Below are positions 1-8,146 of a DNA stretch of 10,000 nt, piece by piece. Origin of the DNA: Hepatocystis sp. ex Piliocolobus tephrosceles (lineage: Eukaryota > Apicomplexa > Aconoidasida > Haemosporida > Plasmodiidae); the NCBI GenBank assembly GCA_902459845.2, contig CABPSV020000064.1, positions 15,534 to 25,533 on the forward strand. Reading direction: 5' to 3'. The notes under the pieces were generated by a model. It saw nothing but the letters and a program-made list of their open reading frames with translations, had not been told where the DNA came from and made no database searches. Made by a program: the position numbers and the translations under genes. The stretch's first letter is position 1. The number at the start of each line of letters is the position of its first letter.

Positions 1-80
1 TTTGCCATTATTTTGCCATTATTTTGCCATTATTTTGCCATTATTTTAACATCATTTTACCATTATTTTGCCATTATTTT
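1..80. repeat. 11-bp minisatellite at the left edge
   Basis: Seven units of 11 bp (consensus TTTGCCATTAT) are in exact register, with the GCC-equivalent trinucleotide at 4, 15, 26, 37, 48, 59 and 70. Units five and six are mutated (AAC and ACC instead of GCC). Because 11 is not a multiple of 3, no frame reads a constant peptide. The array may continue beyond the window. Confidence 0.9.
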
Positions 81-958
81 ATTTTATTTTTTTCAAACTC
101 CAGCTTATTTAAAATATGAAATTAAGAAATTGGCAACAAGTGTTAAAATGTACACTCAAAAAAAGCAAAATAATGGAAAAAAAAAATGGAGATAAAGCTA
201 TGTATATATACATATATATATATATAATGCAACGTGCACATACTTGTACGTACTCCGCATTTTTTTCTCATTCACAACGTTTTCATTAATGTGAGACAAA
301 TAATTGTATCAACAAATTGGCTAATAAGTAAATACATATCAAAAAAAAAAATAAAAAAAAAAAAAAAATATATATTTAAATATGTACCCACTGTAAATTT
401 AAAAAAAGAAAAGAAGCTTCATTGTTTATACACGTGTAAGTTCATGTTATAAACTAAATTATGTACGTATATATGTAGTGATAAAAATAATATCATATTA
501 AATTACATGTTATAAGTTAAATCATCAAGATAGGAAAAATTGCATATTACATATTACATATATATTAATTGGGTATATTTTTCTATTCTTAATTTTTTTC
601 TTCACATATCCACATATATATGCACTAACACATTTACGCACTTACATTTGCATATAATAAAGGTAACCCAATACTTTATGTACAAATAAAAAAAAACTAA
701 AAAAAAAGATAATTACAAACAAGTGTTACAATATTTTGTTTCTAATATATTAACACGTATTAACATGTATTAACATGTATTAACATGCCTATGCACACGT
801 ATTAGTAAAATGTATGTATATATATATATTATATACATATGTATATATTTACATCATGTGATATTATTTTTTTCATTGTGTAAAGTAAAAAAAAAAATAT
901 ACACATGTGTGTACGTTTATACTGACAAATATATGTTTGAACGTTGTAAATATAAACT
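81..958. other. Non-coding region downstream of the left ENT gene
   Basis: No credible gene is seen on either strand; short open frames here are AT-rich and compositionally random. It holds a (TA)n stretch (199-226), a poly-A cluster (341-368) and a four-unit 10-bp repeat (748-787). The 3' UTR and polyadenylation site of the left ENT gene must lie at the right-hand end, but no single site can be named in such AT-rich sequence. Confidence 0.7.
748..787. repeat. 10-bp tandem repeat, four units
   Basis: Four consecutive units of TATTAACATG are present; the first reads TATTAACACG. They lie about 170 bp downstream of the left ENT stop codon on the minus strand. Confidence 0.9.
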
Positions 959-1383
959 TCATAAGCTTAAAATTATGGGAACAAACCAAGATGATAAAGC
1001 ATAACTAAATAGGTATAATAATGCACAAAAAGAAGATGCAACTGAAACGTAATGATCTCTTTTATCATTATTTTCAAAACACTCACGAATACGTGCAAAA
1101 CTTAAGCTACGTATTATTGAATTCGTAGATCCTATTAATACTACAACAAATGATACAAACACATTTGAATATATAAAATTAGTTTGTACAGTGTTTATTA
1201 TACTATAACATATCCATATTAATAACAACCTTAAAAAACTCATTATAAAAACATATGGCTGTTTTAAAAACTGCATCTGTTTTAATAAAAATGTCATAAG
1301 CATACTAAATATGAGATTGCTCAGTTGGTATAAAAATATATAAAAATATTTTTCAAATTCTGTCTTCTTTAGCATATTAGGTA

Positions 1384-1434
<51 letters not shown>

Positions 1435-2651
1435 AAATAAAATAAAATAAAATAAAATAAAATGAATATGAAAAAGTATGTTTTTTTTTAAATAACTAGT
1501 CTAAATAAGCCAAATGAATCGAATAAGCCAAATGGACCAAATGGGTCTAACAGTTTTAAAAGCAGAACAATAGCAGTAATGAAAATAAACAAAAAAAAAA
1601 AAATTTAACTATTTTGTTTGAACTTACTTAGATGGGGATAAACTAAATATGTTATAAAAACTGTAAAACATATGGGAGTACAACAAATATAATAATATTT
1701 AATTAATTTTATACCTAAAGTTATGCTATTGAAATTTAGTTTATTTTTTATATAAACAAGTTTTTCTTTTAAATTAGTATTTCTATTTTTGTTTGTTTTG
1801 TTAAGAATATTATAATGCGTGTTAATATGATTGTAATCATTGTTATTATTTTTATAAATACCACTATCAGCTACACTTTTAATATCAACATTAGCAGGTG
1901 AAACAATTTCATTTACATCTATATGTGTTTCATTAATGCTTCCAGAACATTTTTTTACATATTTATATTCTGTTTCTAATTCCTTATTTTTTAAAATATT
2001 ATTACTATCTGAATAAAACGAATTTTCTATTCTTTTCTTTTCCTCGTTAAAATAAAAAGAAGTCATTTGTACATATATTATGTATAAAATAATTAGAATT
2101 TCTAATACTATGAAAAAACTTAATGAATAACCAATAGCTTTATAATATGTATTTACATCCCCTGCTTTAATTGTAAAATAAGAAAACGGCAAGTTAGCAA
2201 AAAAAAAAAAAAAACCACAAAAACTTACCCCTGTTATTAAATATCCATTTACATTCTCCAATAAAAGTAAAGAGTACTTTGTACAAGCAGAATATAAATA
2301 CCCACTTAATAAGCCAAGTATACCCGAAATAAAATACAAGTAATATTTAGAACTTTTCAATAAACATAAATATAATGTAAAAAATAAAATAGCTACTGTT
2401 TTACAAATATTACATCCAATTATTAATTTAAAAGAAGTTAATTCAAGTATTAGTTGAAAAACGGAAGAAATAGCCATACATACACCATATATACCCATAA
2501 TAGTAACACACATACTTTCTTTATATATATCATTTATTAAAAAGGATACATTTACCATTGCATAGGATGGTAAATATATTAATAATCCCAAAAGAAAAAA
2601 TACAATTTTTATTTGTCTTCCCTCATTTTTTCTCCTTATATTATTTTCCAT
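959..2651 (-). CDS. ENT-like (equilibrative nucleoside transporter family) membrane protein, left paralogue, two exons
   Basis: Exon 1 is 2651-1628 and exon 2 is 1383-959, joined in phase 1 across a 244-bp GT-AG intron, giving 482 residues. I see about 11 hydrophobic helices: roughly 15-37, 48-70, 77-98, 103-123, 136-158, 170-196, 313-339, 355-375, 384-404, 410-430 and 453-478. A polar, Asn/Lys-rich loop fills 197-310. The 6+5 helix layout with a large central loop is the ENT (SLC29) pattern. Supporting motifs are FFLLGLL..LP in helix 1, G...S..YSLLL..N.YLITG...CG across helices 4-5, YPHL at the end of helix 7, RLLLIW in helix 9 and IGSTNSIIR in helix 10. The usual PWN of helix 1 is replaced by PSY. 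The start has an A-rich AAAAAATGG context. Family transporters carry nucleosides or nucleobases; the substrate here is unknown. Which Plasmodium ENT (1-4) it matches cannot be decided. A less likely alternative is another MFS-like carrier. Confidence 0.75.
1386..1463. repeat. A47 homopolymer plus (AAAAT)n inside the intron
   Basis: A run of 47 A (1386-1432) on the plus strand is followed after TG by about five AAAAT units (to about 1463). On the coding strand this is the polypyrimidine tract of the left ENT intron. The exact length of such a run is prone to sequencing and assembly error. Confidence 0.9.
1504..1547. repeat. Short 18-bp/9-bp repeat patch in the intron
   Basis: The 13-mer AATAAGCCAAATG occurs at 1504 and again at 1522 (period 18), followed by a third, shortened CCAAATGG unit at about 1537. 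The patch is visibly richer in G+C than the surrounding intron. On the plus strand it would read as Asn-Lys-Pro-Asn/Gly-type repeats, but that frame has a stop at 1489 and no start codon before the repeat. Confidence 0.7.
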
Positions 2652-2720
2652 TTTTTATTTCGATATTATTTATAATCGTAATAACTTACCTTGTTTTTGC
2701 AAAAAAGCTTCAATGGCTGT

Positions 2721-2803
2721 AAAAATTGAGATAAATATATATATAAATTTTGCTTTACTATAAAAAATTGAGACAAATATATAAATAAACTTTGCTTTAC
2801 TAT
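2721..2803. repeat. 42-bp direct duplication upstream of the left ENT start
   Basis: Two adjacent 41-nt copies, 2721-2761 and 2763-2803, share AAAAATTGAGA at one end and TTTGCTTTACTAT at the other, with a few substitutions between. The array begins about 70 bp upstream of the left ENT start codon, so it lies in its probable 5' UTR or promoter. Confidence 0.85.
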
Positions 2804-2865
2804 ATATAGAATGAGTAAAAATAAAAAAAAACAATGCATTTAACACGCTTTTTCATGATTTCTAT

Positions 2866-2888
2866 TTTTATTTTACTTTATTTTATTT

Positions 2889-2934
<46 letters not shown>
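2866..2934. repeat. (TTTTA)n followed by (TA)20 microsatellite
   Basis: Several TTTTA units (one variant, TTTAC) run straight into about 20 perfect TA units ending at 2934. Such tracts are typical of Plasmodium intergenic DNA. Confidence 0.9.
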
Positions 2935-2937
<3 letters not shown>

Positions 2938-3090
2938 TTTTTTATATTATTACGTTGCCATAAAATGGGAATAGGACATTTAAAAAAAAACTTAAGGATA
3001 TTAAGTGAACATATATAAGTTGCAAATTGAAAAGAATTTTTTTTTTAAAAATTTAAATGTTTTTATGTTTACGTCATAATTTAAATTATA

Positions 3091-3245
3091 TATATATATA
3101 TGCTTATACATGTATATATTTTTATGTATATATTTATATGTATATATTTTTATGTATATATTTATATACTTATATGTATATATTTATATGTATATATTTA
3201 TATGTATATATTTATTTTCATATATTTACATGTACATATTTTTAT
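3091..3245. repeat. TA-rich minisatellite, TTTATATGTATATA-type units
   Basis: Roughly ten imperfect 12-16-bp units alternate TTTTTATGTATATA and TTTATATGTATATA. A 64-residue open frame here is only a Tyr/Ile/Phe repeat produced by the array and is not called as a gene. Confidence 0.8.
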
Positions 3246-3754
3246 TTATGATATGAAAATGTAGCATGTGTTAAATGCATTAATAAAAAAAATAAAATGA
3301 ATACTAAAAGGAGATAATTAAAAATAATTGTCATGTCTATAATGAATATATGCATATAAAAGTGTACGTTCACTTATTTAAGCGGTTATACTCGTGTTAG
3401 GAAAGAGTATGTAATAAAGTATTACACAAGAATTAACAAAGTAAAATGCACATATATATATACATGCCAATTTTGACACTTATTAAAAAAAAAAAAAAAG
3501 TGTATGGGCATATTTGATAAATGGTCTATGATATATAACATTGATATTAAAAAAAAAAAAAAAAAAAAAAAAAGCTTAATAAATAAATATATATATATAT
3601 ATATATATAGGGGAAGATACGTTCATTATGTACATGCAATTGTTTAATTAAAATTCATAAAGAACAAGTAAATATATAAATAAGTACATAGACATAACAC
3701 ATATATATCGTATCTATGTATACAACTTTTTATGTTTCTTACATACATGTTCCT

Positions 3755-5428
3755 TTATATAGCTTTAATTATACGAGCAAACCATGGTGCTAAAGCATAA
3801 CTGACTAGGTATGATAAAGAACAAAAGGAAGAAGATACAGAAACATAATGATCTTTTTTAACATTGTCTTCGAAACATGTTCCGATACGTGCAAAACTCA
3901 TGTTACGTATAATTGAATTTGAAGCCCCTATTAATATTATAATAATTGATGTAATTATATTTGAATAAATAAAATTAGTTGGCTTGTTTTTTACTACTAT
4001 ATAACATATCCATATAAATAATAATCTTATTACAGAAACAATCATAACATATTTCTGTTTTATAAAATTTAATTTTCCCATTATAAAGGCCATGATAAAA
4101 CTAAAAGTAACATTACTAAGTTGGAACAAAAATTTACAGAAATATTTTTCGTATTCTGTGTTGTCCAACATATCAGGTACTAAAAAAAAGGAAGAAAAAA
4201 AACGAAAATAAATTATGTGCGTAAATATAGAAGTAAAAAATAAAAAAAAACAAATTAAGTGCGTAAATATACAAGCAAAAAATAAAAAAAAACAAAATTA
4301 AATGCGTAAATATACAAGCAGAAATAAAAAAAAAAAAAAACGGAGATGATGAGTACGCAACAACGTACAAAGCACAAACATACACACGTACTTTTATTTT
4401 TATTAAAACTTACGTAAATGTGGGAAAATCAAATAAGATGCAAACATTGTAAGACATATAGGAACCAAACAAGCGTAATAGTATTTAATTAATTTCGCGC
4501 CTAAAATTATATTATTAAAATTAAATCTATTTTTTATTTGAATAATTTTGTTTTTTAAAATATGGAAAATAGATTTTTTCTCTATTTTATAGTTATTCCA
4601 ATATATACTATCATTTCTATTTTCTTTATTTTGTATATCACTTTTATCAGTTTTAATTGCACTTTCTAATGTATCACTTATAACTATATTAGCCATTGTA
4701 CTATTCTCAGTACAATTTTTTATAACCCCATCCCCATGTTCTACAATAGATAAATTAATATTATCATCACTGTTTTTTTTTTTATTATTATATTTGTAGC
4801 CTTCTATTTGTACCCTCAGATTTTTAAAATAAACTGATGTAATTTCTACATAAACGACATAAATAAGAATAAATATATCTGCGATAATAAAAAAACCAAA
4901 TGAAAATGTAATAGTACTAAAATATGTCTCTTTCACTCCATCTATAATCGTAAAAAATGAAGTAAATAAATTAACAAAAAAAAACGTAAAACCACACATA
5001 GCTGTGCCTGTAATTAAATAACTATTTACATTCATATTTAAAAGTAAGGAATATTTTGTACATGCTGAGTAAAAATAGCCTACTAACAATCCAAGTATAA
5101 CTCCTGAAAAATATAAATAGTACTTGGATAATTTAAGAAGGCATATACATGTTAATGCAAAAAAGTAAGCTACTGTTTTGAAAATTGAACACCATATTAT
5201 AGCATTAAAGGATGTTAGCTCGAACGTCAGCTGAAAAAACGAAGCGACAAGTATAGAGGCACTATAGATCCCTATTAATATAGGGGCTGTGTTTTTATCA
5301 TATATACCATTTATTAAGGATGAAATTGTCACAAAGGTATGTGATGGTAGGCTTAATACTAGTCCCAAAAGAAAAAATATAAAACGTATTTTTATTTTTT
5401 CACTTTTCTCATTTATATTACTTCCCAT
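3755..5428 (-). CDS. ENT-like (equilibrative nucleoside transporter family) membrane protein, right paralogue, two exons
   Basis: Exon 1 is 5428-4414 and exon 2 is 4179-3755, joined in phase 1 across a 234-bp GT-AG intron, giving 479 residues. It aligns without gaps to the left paralogue from residue 11 to about 200 (about 56 % identical by hand count). It aligns again over the second exon (80 of 138 residues). The hydrophilic loop at about 197-305 is mostly unalignable. It has the same 11-helix plan and shared motifs: FFLLGL..SLPSH in helix 1, GYFYSACTKYSLLL in helix 4, NSYLITG and CGFTFFF in helix 5, IFPHL at the end of helix 7, IRLLFIWICY in helix 9 and IGASNSIIR in helix 10. As in its partner, the PWN motif of typical ENTs is missing. 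The start context is AAAAATGGG. The role is probably purine nucleoside, nucleobase or related uptake; substrate and membrane location are not shown by the sequence. Confidence 0.75.
4180..4413 (-). other. Intron of the right ENT-like gene
   Basis: The donor GTAAGT starts at 4413. The acceptor AG is at 4181-4180 and is preceded by a long, nearly pure T/C tract. Splicing makes C|TA, giving Leu339. The position and phase are identical to the intron of the left paralogue. Retention would stop the protein after 341 residues at 4403. Most of the intron interior is a three-unit minisatellite. Confidence 0.85.
4211..4341. repeat. Intronic minisatellite, three units of about 42 bp
   Basis: Three imperfect copies begin near 4211, 4252 and 4294. 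Each contains the core TGCGTAAATATA followed by an A-rich stretch of the type GCAAAAAATAAAAAAAAAC. The GCG anchors lie at 4219, 4261 and 4304. The array fills more than half of the right ENT intron and has no counterpart in the left one. Confidence 0.85.
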
Positions 5429-6917
5429 TTTTATTTATTTATTTATTTATTATTTTTTTTTTTATAGCGATGTTTGTATTAGTTTTATTTGGTACGATCA
5501 ATGTTATTTATATTATACTGCTCTAACGTGTTATATATATTTATCTATATTTGTTTATTTGTTATATTATTAACATAATGGGGATATGTTGGGGTATATT
5601 ATATTGAGGCGTGTTTGATTAATAATGCTTAACAACTAAAAAAAAAAAAAAAAATCTTTATTAAAAATTGACATTGCTGAAATATATATATATATATTTT
5701 ATATATACATGATTAAAACGTTGTTTAGGTATATGTAGAATGAAGAAAAAAAAAAAAAAAATTATGTTTAACACAAATTTAAATTAATTTATTTTTAACT
5801 TATTTTTATAGTACGTATAATATAATAATATTAGCATGTTAAAAAAAAAGGAGAAAAGAAAGGAAAAAAAAAAAAAAAGAAAAAAAAAAAAAAAAATTAT
5901 AAAAGCACCTAAAGCTATAAATTAAAAAACTATATATATATATTTATTTATGCACGAGCAAAATGTTTCTCTCATATAAGTCCCAACTGCTTACAACAGT
6001 CAAAGTAAAAATTCACATAATACAATATATATGGACGTAAAAAAAAAAAAAAAAAAAAAAATTGCTCAACTATCACGGAAACCATTTTGTATAAGTTCAC
6101 AAAAAGTGCTATATCAATAAAAACTAAATAAAAAAAAAAAAAAATAATGACCACATAAACATGTTCAAAACGTATAAACACATACATATGTAAATACGCA
6201 TGCACATAATTAAGGAATAAGAAGAGAAAAAGAAAATTACAACCCTAGTATGTTTTGACTTGTTCCTATATAACACTGTGTATATATGTTTTTATAAAAA
6301 AAAAGTATTATGAGGATAGTAAAAATGAAAAAAAAATCGAAAAAAAAATAAAATAAAATGGTAAAAATAAAATAAAATCATATGCTATATATATATATAT
6401 ATATAGAAAACACTTTTCGAGAAAATTCAAAATATGCTCTATGCTTTTTTACTTCTTATGTAATTTTTTTATGATCTTACGCTTTTGTTCCTATGTTTAG
6501 GTATTTATATGCACACAAAAATAATTTATCAGTTTGTAGCACAAATGTTAAAGCAAATATAATGTAGATCATTTTATTTATTTATTATTTTTTTTTTATA
6601 TATACAAGAGTTATATATGTAGGTCACAAATTATCAATCCATTTAATAAATTTTTTTTTTTTTTTTTCCAGTTTTTTTAATATGTGTGTTTGCAAACAGT
6701 GCTGTTATATATATATATATATACATATGCGTGTCTTAATTTGAACCTTCTTACAATAAAAAGCACACTTCCACACATTCTTATGTTTTGATTAAAAGAA
6801 ATGCGGTAAGTAGATAAAAAAAATAAATAAATGATTAAAAAAAAATTAAAAAATAATTAAAAAATGTTAATACAGTTAATATAAAATGGTACATGTATGT
6901 ATGTATGTATGTATGTA

Positions 6918-6953
<36 letters not shown>

Positions 6954-7219
6954 AAAATAAAATAAAATAAAATAAATAAATAAATAAATAGATAAATCAA
7001 AAAATAAACTGTGCATGTTAATAGGCAATGCTAATACTCGCACACAATGATCCACTAAGTGCATAGCGCTAACGTAAGTGAATACATGGGTATACATATA
7101 TATATGTATATATATGTATGTGTGTGTGCGAGACTAAACAAACTCGTACCAACATTTCACATACATATATACATTATATGTACGTATACATATGTACCAC
7201 ATACCCATCACTTATGCTT
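5429..7219. other. Intergenic region between the RING gene and the right ENT gene
   Basis: This 1.8-kb stretch should contain the 3' UTR of the RING gene on the right and the promoter and 5' UTR of the right ENT gene on the left. A (TTTA)n tract adjoins the ENT start (about 5430-5450). Many poly-A runs (for example near 5640-5654, 5744-5760, 5864-5896 and 6040-6061) and (TA)n tracts follow. Open frames of up to 77 codons are homopolymer-driven and have no recognisable domain. No RNA gene was recognised. Confidence 0.7.
6893..6997. repeat. Compound microsatellite (ATGT)6-A33-(TAAAA)n-(TAAA)n
   Basis: Six ATGT units (6893-6917) are followed by 33 A (6919-6951), about four TAAAA units and then about five TAAA units, ending at about 6997. 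It lies about 220 bp downstream of the RING gene's stop codon on the minus strand. Confidence 0.9.
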
Positions 7220-8106
7220 TTACGAAAAAAAGATTGCATTAACTGCATTAAAAAAAATGTCCATAGTTAGATTGTTATTTATGACATGATAATATAAATC
7301 TTTTAAATATTTTTCTTTATATATTCTTTGTAAATCTCGTATAAAAAGAAAATCACTTTTTGTTAAAAATGGCAATAAAGCACAATAACCAACATATGGG
7401 TTACTAATGTTAAAGTTATTATTAATAGATATAGGTATAATTTTAGTATCATATAACATATCATATATTTTTAATAATTGAGGTTGATCTATCGTTATTA
7501 TTTTATTTTTAGTTTGATTCATATTATTGGGTAGTGTAGTAAATGTTTGATTATCAGTAGAAACAATAGTAACTTGTTCATTTTGTTTTATATACATGTT
7601 TTCATATAGTTGTTTTGATTTATCCATTGCCATAAAATATGTGTTACTTTGTTCATTTTGTGCGACAGTATAAGAAAAAGCAGAAGCATTAATGACAGAT
7701 GTAGTAGTACTACTAATGACAGATGTAGTAGTTCCACTGATAAAAGGTGTAGTAAAAGGTGACCCTTTTTTACTATCTATATTGTTAGGTCTACTACCAT
7801 ATTTTCTATAACTATCAACAGCAAATACTACTTCTTTAAATTTATTAGAATCTATAACAATTTCTATATTTTTTTTATCTATACTTTTATTTATTTTATT
7901 ATTTATAATACCATATAATGGTTGTTTTCTAGCAGGAAAAAAACAGGAATTTTCATACTCACATATATATGTTATTTTATATACACTTCCATATTTTAAC
8001 TTGTTAATTATTACTTGTTCATTATTTTTTTCATTAATAAACCATTTACTTAAAAAATTATATAACAATTGTTTTTTATTATCTGAAATATATAATGCAT
8101 CTTGTA

Positions 8107-8146
<40 letters not shown>

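Larger units (their letters stand above)
1384..1627 (-). other. Intron of the left ENT-like gene
   Basis: The donor GTAAGT begins at 1627, and the acceptor AG is at 1385-1384. The AG is preceded directly by 47 consecutive T on the coding strand (1432-1386) and then by (TTTTA)n. Splicing joins A|TA to make Ile342 and restores the frame. Without splicing, exon 1 runs into a stop at 1605 after 348 residues. The neighbouring paralogue has the same junction with exon 2 starting TACCTRATATG, which strongly supports these sites. Confidence 0.85.
2652..3754. other. Intergenic region between the two ENT paralogues
   Basis: This 1.1-kb non-coding stretch should hold the 3' UTR of the right gene and the promoter and 5' UTR of the left gene, since both are read on the minus strand. 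It contains a 42-bp duplication next to the left gene's start, (TTTTA)n plus (TA)20, a TATATGTATATATTT-type minisatellite and two poly-A tracts (3485-3499 and 3549-3573), with (TA)n at 3589-3609. No pseudogene remnant of a third ENT copy was recognised. Confidence 0.7.

Noticed and set aside
1..80. Telomeric repeat or CRISPR array
   Set aside because: The unit TTTGCCATTAT is not the Plasmodium telomere type (GGGTTYA), and there are no unique spacers as in CRISPR.
3057..3251. 64-codon plus-strand open frame (Tyr/Ile/Phe repeats)
   Set aside because: It is a by-product of the TA-rich minisatellite, with no non-repeat sequence or domain.
4173..4385. 70-codon open frame on the minus strand rich in Phe, Ile and Tyr
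   Set aside because: It lies within the right ENT intron, is produced by the 42-bp minisatellite, and is out of frame with both exons.
959..5428. Two-exon membrane genes as subtelomeric multigene antigens (pir or similar)
   Set aside because: Those families typically have a short first exon and one or two helices. Here there are about 11 helices with ENT-type motifs and a long first exon.
5972..7289. Several 70-77-codon frames in the RING-ENT intergenic region
   Set aside because: They are driven by poly-A/T and TA repeats, have no recognisable domain, and one overlaps the RING gene's 3' end.
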